This document shows, piece after piece, positions 21,606 through 31,560 of a DNA stretch of 32,140 nucleotides. The notes beneath the pieces were generated by a model. It was given only the letters and a program-made list of their open reading frames with translations, searched no databases and was not told the origin of the DNA. The DNA comes from Sperchopsis tessellata (Eukaryota; Arthropoda; Insecta; Coleoptera; Hydrophilidae), in assembly GCA_033557685.1 (NCBI GenBank), contig JAWQRN010000287.1, forward strand, positions 1 through 32,140, given 5' to 3'. Both the position numbers and the translations under genes were made by a program. How positions within the stretch are numbered: the stretch's first letter is position 1; each line of letters starts with the position of its first letter.

Positions 21606-22720
21606 ACTTCTTCATTTTATTAGCTATCTAATGAGGTACAAATGTTTAACAAAAATTCTCCCACATCCCCGAAACAAAAAATTAAAAATAGAGCGCTGTG
21701 TGTGACTTAGGAAAAGGTTCAGATAGATAAACAAAATTATGCTCAAATATGTTAAATTTATTTTTCAAAGATCTTGTTCATAATGTGCACATCTGTGCAG
21801 AATACAAGCACGATTTTTTTTCTTATTTCGCTTCTCGTCCCCCTTTTAGTTAGAGTTCTCCTTATGAACGCGATTTTCCGTCTGAGTAATTCTGCTGATT
21901 TGACAGGTGTCGAGTAAACCAATTCATTCATATGACCCCAAAAATAAAAGTAACCTTACCATAACACGTCTGTGCAGGCTCTGGAGGAAGGCGATATTAT
22001 GAACAAATGAATACAATCTCCATTTATGGGCACCGAAGAACCAAAGAAATCCAGGAATGGTTAAGGAATCTCGTTCCCAAAGATGATTTTCTGTAAATGT
22101 GTGGATGGGAATCATTGATGGGAATGTAATTAGGTCATACTTTCTGCCGCAGTACTTAATGGGAAAACTTATAAAAACTTCATCAGAAATGAACTAGCGG
22201 TTTTGTGGGAAGATGTTCCAGCACGATGGTTGCCAGGTACACTTTCGTATCACCGTGCGGCAGTGGGTCGATGAGCAGTTTCCAAAGAGGTGATTCGACA
22301 GAGAAAGTTAAATTCCTTGACCCGTAAGAAGTCCAGATTTATCACCCCTAGACTTTTTTCATTGAGACCATACGAAAGAATTGGATTACTCGACAACTGT
22401 TAACTCGACAGAAGAAGACAGAGAATAAAGATTGCAGCACATTTCATAAGGAGCACCATACCTACATCGGTGACGAGAACAGAAATAAGAAAAAGACTTC
22501 GTACTTGTATTCAGCACAGAGGTGCACATTTTGAACAAGGCCTTTGAAAAACTAGTAAAACACAATTGAGCATATATTTTTTATGTATCTGTACCTTTTC
22601 CTAAGTCAAGTTCACACAGTTGTGCTCTACCTGCGCCCTTGTTATTAATATTTTTCTGGGAAGTGAGAAAATTTTGTTGAACATTTGTACCCCGTTAGAT
22701 AGCTAATAAAATAAATAAGT
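21606..22720. mobile_element. Mariner-like element with ~240-bp inverted terminal repeats
   Basis: The left arm (21606-21839) and right arm (22472-22720) are inverse copies with scattered mismatches. Examples are ATTTTATTAGCTATCTAA with GGTACAAATGTT, GACTTAGGAAAAGGT, AATGTGCACATCTGTGC (left) against AATGTGCACCTCTGTGC (right), and TCTTATTTC. A TA dinucleotide sits at both outer edges (21604-21605 and 22721-22722), as expected for this superfamily. Between the arms lies the transposase pseudogene described separately. The element is about 1.1 kb, shorter than an intact member should be; only the catalytic half of the protein is readable and there is an internal deletion. Confidence 0.85.
22015..22555 (+). 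pseudogene. FFLW/DUF4817-type transposase within the TIR element
   Basis: The plus-strand frame from about 22015 reads YNLHLWAPKNQRNPGMVKES, then after one stop FSVNVWMGIIDGN and VIRSYFLPQYL, the INVWAGI core. The next blocks are LNGKTYKNFIRNELAVLWED and MFQHDGCQVHFRITVRQWVD, the latter keeping the catalytic Asp of FQHDG. These two overlap in different frames near 22195-22225, implying a deletion that removed the segment normally between them. Then come VDEQFPKR, RSPDLSPLDFFH-stop-DHTKE (the FFLWG motif, with Trp lost), and the tail RKRLRTCIQHRGAHFEQGL with a stop. This tail is encoded inside the right inverted repeat. The N-terminal DNA-binding half is missing. Confidence 0.88.
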
Positions 22721-22722
22721 TA

Positions 22723-23800
22723 TGTATTAATGATTTGTTGAGATCAATCGTCGTTTTTGGCTCGGAATTTCATTAAAAAACAAAAACTGAAGAAATTTTA
22801 ACACTCTCTTTCGATTATATAGATATAACTAATAAAGCATTGTTAAGGTTTCAGCCATGTATTAATATTTAAAATTAGTAGAATTCGGTAGCTAGTTACC
22901 TTTTAATAAAGTTTTAACTTGAAAATCTGGCATTTTTCCAAAAAATCTAAAACTTTAAATATCTCAAAAATGGTTCACTTTTGCACTTTGTGGTTAAATT
23001 TGTTGCATATTAGCTATGCTATTACGTCTTCAAAGGAATACGTTGAATTATCATTAACCCTGTAGAAGTGTTTTCATAACAAAATTCGTCCGTTGCATAT
23101 TTTACAATGTACTTGCTTAACCTAGAATTATTTTAAAAGATCAGCTCGGTCCTAACCTATTTGTTGATATTCATAACAATAGTCAAACAAAATTTACGGC
23201 CACCACTCATGCACCAAAATTTTGTGATTTCAAATCTGTATCTAATGATCATAGTAGCCAAAAATTTAGAGAAAAGTTTACTTAAATGTAATATTTACGC
23301 TCTTACATTTTAAGCCAAGAGTCAAGACAATAGGCACTATTTTTGTGCTCTTGTTACATCATTTGTCAAGCATTTGTGAGAAAAAGTTACGCTATTTCCG
23401 AAAGCTTAAGCCTAGAATTAGGTATCACATCTAAGAATGATGTTTCCTCCAGAATTGTACCTGCATTCGGGGTATTTTACATGCATATAGTCTTTCTCAA
23501 CAACATAATTGTAAGTCCCTTTCAATAATCTAATCCTTTTACTATTTACATTGCTTGAAAATTGGGGTGCATAAAATATGCGAATTTGTTTAGTGGAAGT
23601 TTTGAAAAAGGTTTATATTCTAGTATGATTGAGAATAAAGTAGATACATTTTATCAAAATTTTATGGTGATTTTGAAATTAACTTGAACTGTACATCACT
23701 ATTATTGGAACTGAAAATAGCCATGAAATACCTAAAACATCAAATTTTAATATTAAATCGATAAAATTAATAAGAATCTTAATTAATTGTTGCATATCTT
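22723..23800. other. Non-coding stretch downstream of the pogo-like relic
   Basis: No protein motif. GGGGTGCATAAAATATGCGA near 23565 loosely recalls sequence at 25210 (CGGTGCAAATTACGCGAG), but both lie in the same orientation, so they cannot be called a terminal repeat pair. Confidence 0.4.
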
Positions 23801-24880
23801 TTAAATCTCTTCATCTGAAAATAAATAGTTGTCATCCTCGCTAACTGAAAAATCGTCTTCTTTATACTCCTCCGAAATCATGTGATCTTCTGTGCCATCT
23901 AAAGTGTTAGAGATGCAGGCCTTTTTTAAACTTTTGACAATCCTTCATATGAGATTCAATCCCAAGCTCACTAGATCCACGAGCACATGGTTTCCAGGAA
24001 TGATCGTTTAATTTTTCCACTCTTTGTGTACGTGTGATTTCTTTCAGCCATCCTTCACAGTAGAATATGATTCCTTGAACGTCTTGTTGATAGAAATATC
24101 CAGCGGTTGCAGAATCGCTATTAAATCTCCAGGAATTACAGCCTTGTTTGAAGTGACTTTTTCACATTTTCGTGAAGATGGCCATGGAATCTATCTAGAA
24201 CCAGCAGAACCCTCTGCCTACACAAAGCACTCAGCCAATCCTTCATTAAATCTTGTTCCATCCACCCCTTTTCTTGGACTCTCACGTAGATACCAGGTGG
24301 AAATGTTTCCTTAAGAAAAGTCTTTCTTTTGAAAATTACATATGGTGATAATTTACCTCCATCTGCAGTCACCGCTAACATGACGGTGTATCCTTGTTTT
24401 TCTACTCCTGTAGTTTTATTGTCGCCCTGTTTTTTAATAGAAGTCTTTCTGAGCATATAAACAAACACAAAGGTTTGATCACAATGCCGTTCTTCTACGT
24501 AGTGGAAGACCTTTTCTGTTCATGATTCGCGGATGCTACTCTCGACTAGCCATGAATTGGTTATCTGATATGTTGTGAGTCTTTGCTATATCATGTGCAC
24601 GAAGTTGTAACATGTCATTTGTGGCCACGATGCCGTCGTTCCTTAATTGTTCAAAGTAACTTAGAAGTTCATCTAGTGAAGAATATTTTCCATTTTTTGA
24701 ACCACGAAATTCTCTACACTCGCCTTTTGCATATTTTAGCGCTTCTCTTTGTTCCCTTCTATAACGCACGTCGAATTCCAGAATTTCTAATTGTCTTTCT
24801 TCTGCACGGTTCCCGAACTGTTCCATGAAACTTATCAGTTTTAATAAATAAGACACACAATTGTTCTTCTTTCCATCATC
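23801..24880 (-). pseudogene. pogo-like DDE transposase, best preserved relic here
   Basis: This is a CENP-B/pogo-type transposase read on the minus strand. The N-terminal part (24856-24536) carries FGNRAEERQLEILEFDVRYR, ECREFRGSKNGKYSSLDELL, then LRNDGIVATNDMLQLRAHDI and AKTHNISDNQFMAS, the DNA-binding region. RIMNRKGLPLRRRTAL follows in another frame. The catalytic part (24468-24136) has CDQTFVFVYML in place of MDETPVFFDM, then TTGVEKQGYTVMLAVTADGG, KLSPYVIFKRKTFLKETFPP, VRVQEKGWMEQDLMKDWLSA and LLVLDRFHGHLHENVKK. After a stop comes AILQPLDISINKTFKES. It ends with KKACISNTLDGTEDHMISEE and an acidic tail to a stop at 23801. All three catalytic Asp positions look kept. The spacer between RRRTAL and CDQT is shortened and there are frame breaks. 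It is a different subfamily from 5220-6281. Confidence 0.92.
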
Positions 24881-26511
24881 TTGAAATTTTAACTGAAAAA
24901 TTTTAGCTCAACTGCGCTCTAGAATTGTTGAGAAGCAACTAAAATATTTACTGTAAATAATGCAATATAGTTCGACGAACATCCCGCGGTGAGTAGCGTT
25001 AGATTCAAAAGTCAAGGTATATTAGTTCCGTACCCTTGGAAAAACCTGCAATTAACATGCTCACCTTTTTATCAAGAACTGAGTATTTTAGATAATATAT
25101 GTTGTTCATCTTTTGTACGCAAGTAGAAAAGACGGTAGTCCAGGAAAGTAAACTCATACTATATGCGGAGTTAAAAATAAAATCAAAAATCATTCTCAAA
25201 AAATAACGGTGCAAATTACGCGAGAAAATACGGTAGTTTTACATTTTTTATGTAGAAAAAAGTTCAAATGTTTCTTATATAAAATATCATGACATTTATT
25301 ATTATGCTTTAGTGGTGATGAGTTCTATTCACATCCTACTGTTTATAAAACAATTTTATTTGTAATTAAATTATTTTATTAAATTTTGTACTGTTCTTAT
25401 AAAACTATCACTATTAATTATTTTAGAAAGGTTATGAGCAACTATTTAAGTGATTTAAATTATAGATATATTAAAGATGTACAGGTATCAAAATATAATA
25501 TAATATAACAGTATGTTTCGAGAATATTAATTTTCGAACAAACAGTATATTTTAACGTCATAGATATAGTTTACCGAACAGATTTAATATATAATTAAAA
25601 TTTTATTCATTTTCATACCGGTATATCTCATGTAGAAATATTTTTATTTAAAAATAAATTTTTTCTAAGGAAAGATTTCTCCTCAAACCATGAATTAAAA
25701 ACTGAATAAATTAAAAAGAAAAGCCGAGAAGAGTGCTAAAGAACTATATACCTAACAACAGAAAAAAGAAATCTTGCTAACTGATAGTGGTTTGAGCCAC
25801 TTAGGCGAGTGTATAATAAGTATTTGATACTAGGTGCATTTTGCATGGATATTAAAAATAGGTGAATGTTATACAAAGTTAACAAATTGAAAATATATTG
25901 GTCGAAGTAAGATCGATTTTGAATTTTGGGTTATTTACATAAACAAGTAAACAATGTGAAAAAAAATGATGATTTGATGTTACTCCCAAACTGCATTACT
26001 AGTTTAGACGTAAAAAGACGTGGACACGGTGCGATATTAAAATGCAAATCGAAGAGTATATATGCCTCTTAACTGCGATAAAGTTATATGAAGCCTAAAA
26101 CTACAAATTACTAAGGATCATCTAATGATAGCATGCATGATGCACAGCAGAGGAAAAGAGGCCATCGATGCAATAGGTGGCAAAATGTTTGGAAGGGAAT
26201 ACACGGATATTACAAATAGATTAGCGTGAGTGTACAAATTCAGGTTAGTACGCTATGATATGAGAACATAGAGGATAATGAACAAGCGAAATGAAGGCTG
26301 TCGTAGCTGGAAACTTATATGTAACGGAAACATTGCTTAATGTATTCATTAGGTTTAAGAGAAAAATGTTAAAGAAAGTGGTGGAACTTTAGCACTGGAT
26401 GCACTGGAAGATTCTATAACGTTGCAATTGCTGGAGGACTGGTTAAAAGTGCGGTAGTTAGGTATGATGTGCGCATCAAGGTTGCATTGTGAACAAGTCA
26501 CTTCTAAAGAT
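24881..26511. other. Non-coding stretch
   Basis: The left part may include the 5' end of the pogo-like element; ATTACGCGAGAAAATACGGTA (about 25216-25236) resembles the outer end of such elements, without a confirmed partner. The right part (26100-26511) may contain the decayed body of the LINE whose 3' end follows, but I cannot read a domain in it. Confidence 0.4.
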
Positions 26512-26710
26512 GACAAGTAGATATTGTAGGGGTTATTTAGGACTCGGTTGTAAGGAGTCGGTGGAGCACTTTCTGTGTCACTTCCGAGCGAGTTCTCGGC
26601 TGCGCATGAAATCTTCTCACGAATCAACCTGAAGGATGCGAGGAATATAAAGTATGAGGACATTTTAAGAATTACCAACATGGCCGAAAGTAGCCTAAGT
26701 GAACAGTACT
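26512..26710 (+). pseudogene. LINE polyprotein C-terminus (CCHC-like motif)
   Basis: The plus-strand frame from 26512 reads TSRYCRGYLGLGCKESVEHF, LCHFRASSRLRMK, and after a frame change NLKDARNIKYEDILRITNMA then ESSLSEQY with a stop at 26708-26710. Many insect LINEs of the I/jockey/R1 kind end with a C..CG...ET.EH.LC.CPAL..R motif and a short helical tail, and this matches in order. It is followed by about 50 bp of untranslated sequence and a (TAA)n tail, so it looks like the natural 3' end of a 5'-truncated insertion. A minus-strand open frame over the same bases (26355-26681) is its antisense shadow. Confidence 0.65.
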
Positions 26711-26758
26711 AGGTAACTGTTAATGAGCAAAGGGCTCTAGAGGCCTGGGTTGTATCAC

Positions 26759-26771
26759 GTAATAATAATAA
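26759..26771 (+). repeat. (TAA)n tail of the LINE
   Basis: Four TAA-type repeats follow the CCTGGGTTGTATCACG phrase shortly after the LINE stop codon. A simple-repeat tail of this type is typical for I-clade LINEs and marks the 3' end of the insertion. The target duplication was not identified because the 5' junction is unknown. Confidence 0.6.
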
Positions 26772-28424
26772 CTCATATCTCAATAATTAAGGAACTATGA
26801 AGAATGTGGTTCTTATTAGGAACAAGATAAATTGACTTGGACACCAATTTCTTTTAATTTGAATGTAGGATTGTATGAAGGTAGCTAAAATTCATATATC
26901 CCATTTATTTGTATATGCATACCTAGTAATAGAAAAACTGCATATTACTAAATAGCAGTAGAAAACCATATTTCTATAAAATGAACTACTATAAACAGAA
27001 TATAGATGATAACAAGACATGCGAGACATATACATTTGAGATTTGTTATTGCAGATTAACTTTATTAGTTGACCATAAAAGAAAACTAAAGAATGTTATG
27101 TATGGCAAGGATATAATATAATTAGCCTAGAATATCGCATTCAATTTGCTTTTCTATCCAACTGATATAGTATTAAGAAAATTATGAAAATATCTAAGAA
27201 TATTTCTATTGGCGCAATAAAAGTCGGACGTCGAATCCAAATATTGCAAAACATCAAAAAAAATATAATAATACTAATCTTTGCTGTAATTATTTAGCGC
27301 TATAAGAACTTAAAAACATAATACTTTTGTGTTTCATGCGTATGTTAGTATACCATGGATAATATAGCATAATATTAAAATCAGAAAGCTCTGACGCAAA
27401 GTCCGATGGATTCCATAGTAACAGGACAGCACCTACAGATCACATCTAGAGGTGTTTGAAATACCCTCCCAATATTTGAAAGGTATTTTTTACATATAAT
27501 ATAGATAATAATCACAACATTTCACAAGTGAACATATCAATTTTCTTATCATTGAATATAGAAACGGCCATCCTGAGTGCGCTGACTTGAATTGCTGAAT
27601 TTAGGAACAATCTGATTGAAGTACACCGACCCTAGTATTTTGCAGCTACACTACTTTCTCGATTTAACCAAACCAATGTTAATGTTTATCTTAAAAAAAA
27701 ACTGCACTGAGATCACTGCAATTAACATAAATCATATAAATATTCTGTGGGAAATGATTTTTTTCTACTAACACGACAACGTGTTTTATTTTGGAGAAAT
27801 GTATTCATGTTAAAGGCAAACTATACAACAATAAAAATTATGTACTCATTATTATTCTTTGGTTCACTAGATCTTGGTTTATAATAAGAAATTCAGGCCA
27901 TTTCCTATAAGAACATAATACAAAAAATATAATATAGCTTACTTTACTAAGAAAACATCTGTAGTTAGGTCTGGTGTTTTCTTTGGAATTAAAGTCATAT
28001 TATAATAAAGGATGGGACATCCAAACTTTTCAACATTTTCGTCGCTATAATGTACGAAAATCTACAAATTCAACTAATGGCTCTCAAAAATACCAGGAAG
28101 TTATTGGCTTAATAAAAGTTTTTCACAAAATACTAAAACTACAACTTAAAACTGTAAAAAATATCCCACTTTTGCATAACTTAATTACCCAAGTTGATTG
28201 GAGTACACTCCAAATATAGCATAACATCAATGAAGCCTGTGAAAGTTTTTAGAGATAATACACTTTGCAATACCCAATAAAAAAGTGCTCCCCCACCGGT
28301 GCTCAAAATAGATTATTTGTAACATCCGTAGTAAAAATCATTTCTTTAAGTTAAATAAGAAGTATGATAACAATTTGCAATTTAAAATTCTATATTCAAA
28401 TTTATAACGCAAATTCAAATCAAA
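26772..28424. other. Non-coding stretch
   Basis: No recognisable gene. The frame at 27974-28219 (plus) shows no motif or family resemblance. Confidence 0.4.
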
Positions 28425-28434
28425 TGTCAGACTT

Positions 28435-28739
28435 ATCTTCAGGTTTTCCGGGAGATAACCGTGTGTTGGCTTTTGTGTTTGCCGACGTATCGTCCACCGT
28501 TGCAGGGTACATTATCAAGACATGTAGCTCTTAAAAGTTATTATTTCTAGACTAGCACTTGTGAGAGCTACGTGTCATTCTATTATTAGCACTTGTTAGA
28601 CCCTAGTCGGCACCTACAACTAGCACTTTTTGGAGCTACATGGCAATGTTTAATTAACACTTTTAAGAGCTACATGTCTGAAAACCTGAAAACCTGAAGG
28701 TGTTTACTGTGGCCCTGGAATTATACGTACTGTATTAAG
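28435..28739. mobile_element. Foldback element family, copy B, with 10-bp target duplication
   Basis: Flanked by a perfect 10-bp direct repeat TGTCAGACTT (28425-28434 and 28740-28749). The left arm starts mid-element (ATCTTCAGGTTTTCCGGG) and includes GACGTATCGTCCACCGTT (28484-28501), one base different from copy A. The centre holds four direct repeats with an exact 34-bp period: TAGCAC/TAACAC at 28553, 28587, 28621 and 28655, each followed by a GAGCTACATG-like phrase. The right end has AACCTGAAGGTGTTTACTGT and ATACGTAC, the family terminus, but the right-arm GGTGGACGAAACGTC block is missing. Compared with A, the left terminus is truncated and the right one kept. No coding capacity. Confidence 0.87.
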
Positions 28740-28749
28740 TGTCAGACTT

Positions 28750-28923
28750 GTTTATGACGCTTTTATTCGCATATCTGGGAAGTCCTCGAATAACAGAACT
28801 TTTGGTGTTACATAAATAGACTTAAAGAAGAAAATTGTATTTCTTATACATTTTCTCTCATAATATCATTCTAATGTCGATATGATTCTGTAATGCCACT
28901 TGACATATTATTCGACTTGTAAC
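28750..28923. other. Short spacer between foldback B and the TTAA element
   Basis: About 170 bp without any recognisable feature. Confidence 0.4.
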
Positions 28924-29962
28924 TTAAGGGGGTATTCTAGTCTAGAGGCACAAATTTTTGACGTTTTTTCAAGTTCGATAAAAAAAAAATTTCCGTATAA
29001 ATTTTTTACCAGTTATTGATGTTACACAAAAAAAATTAAAAAAAAAATTCAAAATTTAAAAAGTTACAGGCTGGTAAATTGGTAGTAGAAAAAAGAACGC
29101 GTCCTAGTTGACACGATTCCAACTCTTCTAGTCATCTGACATAAAAAGAAAAAGAAGGTTCTTAATTAGTAAGGATGTCGTTATAGCCACTACCTCAGAG
29201 AAAGAAAAAAAATGTTTTTTTCGCTAAATGGCGACTGTCTGAAAAAAAAGTCATTTTTGCCTTTATTTTCACAGTTTTATTTTTTTAAATAATAGTAAAA
29301 AACATAATTTTGACACAAATCTGATAGAAGCGATAGAGGGTTATATAGAGAAGATTTCTACCAAATTTCAAGTAAATCGGTTCATTGGAAGTTGAGATAT
29401 CATGTCAACCGTGTTGAAAAAAGTAGTTTCGAGAAAAACGCGTTTAAAGATTTGAGCAAATGTTCTAGTAAAACTTGTATCTTCTTCAACAGTATGTTGA
29501 TTGACTTTAAATTATCTTTTTTTGTCTATCTGAACGCAAAATACTTCCTCTTTCACTTTTTTATCCATTTTACACTCATTTACACAACAATTAAAATTAA
29601 CGCTCAGAATGTCTTATTTTTGAACTGTACACAGAGTACGTACGTCTAAGGTGCTTGATAATTGAACCTAAACTGAGCTGACTGAACACTAAACATGTAA
29701 AAATTTCAACAAAATACGTTACAACGACCTCCGGTTAATCTATTTCTAAGTATACATGGAGTATAAAGGGGTTTCTATGGGGTAATTCATCCTCAGATAG
29801 TCGGGGAATGTCTACTGTCTATTGTTCGATTTGTTGACTGCGTCACTAAAATAGCTATAACTCCATAAATAATTGGAATTTTAAAACTTCCTTTGGAGAA
29901 TATATTCTTGAAAGTCTAAAATCGATTTTCTTCAAAAAATATACACTAGAATACCCCCTTAA
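28924..29962. mobile_element. TTAA-flanked non-autonomous DNA element, 1,031 bp
   Basis: GGGGGTATTCTAGT at 28928-28941 is exactly inverse to 29945-29958, and TTAA lies directly outside both ends (28924-28927 and 29959-29962). TTAA duplication with short perfect inverted ends starting in a run of G or C is the hallmark of the piggyBac superfamily. The ~1 kb inside is AT-rich and has no transposase signal. It includes phrases such as AAATCGGTTCATTGGAAG and GAGAAAAACGCGTTTAAAGA. I infer a non-autonomous derivative moved by a piggyBac-type enzyme. It is not visibly derived from the piggyBac relic at 8350-9150. The perfect ends suggest it is younger than most relics here. Confidence 0.88.
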
Positions 29963-29972
29963 AACTAATGAC

Positions 29973-29991
29973 TATATATATATATATATAC
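29973..29991. repeat. Short (AT)n microsatellite
   Basis: Nineteen bases of TA dinucleotide, ten bases outside the right end of the TTAA-flanked element. Confidence 0.9.
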
Positions 29992-30333
29992 ATATAAGGA
30001 AACGTACTCGTATTGTCGCTATCTTTAAATCAGGTAGAGCATTGTATATTACAAAATACCACACTTCTACCTATAATCTATCCACATATCACAAATTAAA
30101 TATTCATTCATCAATAAGGCTTTATGTAATTTAGATCGACAATCAGTAATCTATATTATTTCACGCAATATTTCTTATATCTTGATGATTAACAACACGT
30201 AGATGTAATGCATAAAATTCTTTGACCGAATTTATCATAAAATCATCTTTCTAAAACTGCCATTATTTGGCTCTCCAAAGATGTAACAGAATTCCTCAGT
30301 TCATACTTGTTTGTATATATTCTGGTTATTATC
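29992..30333. other. Non-coding spacer before foldback C
   Basis: No feature recognised. The left boundary of foldback copy C is uncertain and could lie a little further into this stretch. Confidence 0.4.
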
Positions 30334-30471
30334 TCAGTATACGACTAGCTCTTTTGAGAGCTACGTGTCAGTCTACACTTGTCAATTTTAAGAGCAACGG
30401 TGAACGAAAAGTGCGCAAAAAAGCCCGAAAACCTGAAGATATCTACTGTGACCGTGGAAGTCTACGTACAG
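30334..30471 (+). mobile_element. Foldback element family, copy C, right arm only
   Basis: The sequence contains ACGACTAGCTCTTTTGAGAG, CTACGTGTCAGTCTACACTT, AACGGTGAACGAAAAGTGCG (from 30396; a mutated form of the family arm motif) and GAAAACCTGAAGATATCTAC, ending GTCTACGTACAG. The last part is inverse to the left end of copy A, including the terminal CTGTACGTAGACT. Only one arm and at most one 34-bp unit remain. No target duplication could be found, so the left boundary is approximate. The open frame across it (30267-30497) is accidental. Confidence 0.75.
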
Positions 30472-31394
30472 AAATAATTGAAATTAAATTGTTTTAGTAT
30501 AAAATAGTTAAGTATAGCCCTAATGCATGGGAGTTATTAACACCACTAAAAAATATAACTTACAAAATTTCTAGAAAGCTTTTCCGTACATATATTAGGG
30601 TTTTTTTTTACCCATTTAACCTTCCTCAACACGTTACAATTTTCCGCTTGTTTTACAAACACTGTGTATATCTTCATCCATTTTGACAAACACTACCTAC
30701 TATGAACACAAAGTTATTCAACATTCTATGCCCCTGTCATTCTGCTATAATATCATATTTCTTTGATATATCTAGTTAAATGTTTAATGAAGAAATATAA
30801 AGGGTTATGGTGTTGGTTAAAAAATACTACTACACATAGAAATCATTAAATTTATAAACTAAATAAGTAGCCTATGTATAAACCGTAAATTGAAGAAATG
30901 ACAAATGCTCATAGAGATTTTGCAGCGTCTTTCAACGCTTGGATAATTTAATACAATTTGAAGTGCGTTTTCCTCATCACCGACTTGCGCCACATTGAGG
31001 AGAACAAATGAATGAAATTGTGGGAATAATTAGTCCTACCTGATAAGAGAGAGATATTGTCTTACTACTGTAAAAGTTACAACAGTACAGTTGTATTGCT
31101 ACCAATAATAATAACAATTGCTACCGACGTTGCATTTAACAGTTGGTTGTATAATATGGCCCATTAGGTCAGTGCTTCCAAACTAGTAGTTATAAGGAAA
31201 TCCTTATTTATTCAATTTCACGTAATACTATGTTAGATGGTACGAATTCGGTAGTTTTAAGTTGAATAATCGAAGTTAGTAGTACTATTTTTTAGTTGAT
31301 ATGTATAAGCTATTACACTTAAAAGTATAGGGCATCTGGACTGGGGGTTTGATTATATACAAGAGCGTAATTCAATTTATTTTCCATCATAGCA
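30472..31394. other. Non-coding stretch
   Basis: No recognisable protein motif, terminal repeat or RNA gene. Confidence 0.4.
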
Positions 31395-31560
31395 TCAGTT
31401 CCACTTACACACCTATTTCACTTTTTTCCCTCTATTCTATACCGTCTACAAAGAATTATCTGGAAACCCTTTAAAAAATTATTCAACCGCACTTTGACTG
31501 CTTCATCTGAAAAAAATTGCTTTCTTCTGTAATGCTTCTTTTGGATAGAAACAATTTAGG
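31395..31560 (-). pseudogene. Probable mariner transposase C-terminal tail
   Basis: Minus-strand reading gives VSIQKKHYRRKQFFSDEAVK then VRLNNFLKGFPDNSL, and in another frame DGIE followed by REK. The mariner C-terminus has the order FPK.K..L.G..F.SDEEV...V..W....PK.FY.DGI.KL..RW.KC, which fits in sequence and spacing. No catalytic residue is included and there are frame breaks. It could also be a related Tc1-type tail. The upstream part would lie to the right of 31560 on this strand, but it is not readable. Confidence 0.45.

Noticed and set aside
24024..24314. Plus-strand open frame of 96 codons
   Set aside because: It is antisense to the pogo-like transposase, whose minus-strand reading carries clear catalytic motifs.
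23560..25240. GGTGCATAAAATATGCGA and GGTGCAAATTACGCGAG as terminal repeats of the pogo-like element
   Set aside because: Both are in the same orientation, while true terminal repeats should be inverted. The right-hand one may still be a real end, but there is no partner.
26355..26681. Minus-strand open frame of 108 codons
   Set aside because: It is antisense to the LINE C-terminus, which has a recognisable CCHC-like motif on the plus strand.
28553..28678. 34-bp repeats resembling a short CRISPR array
   Set aside because: The units are directly adjacent with no unique spacers, lie inside an element with target duplications, and the genome is eukaryotic.
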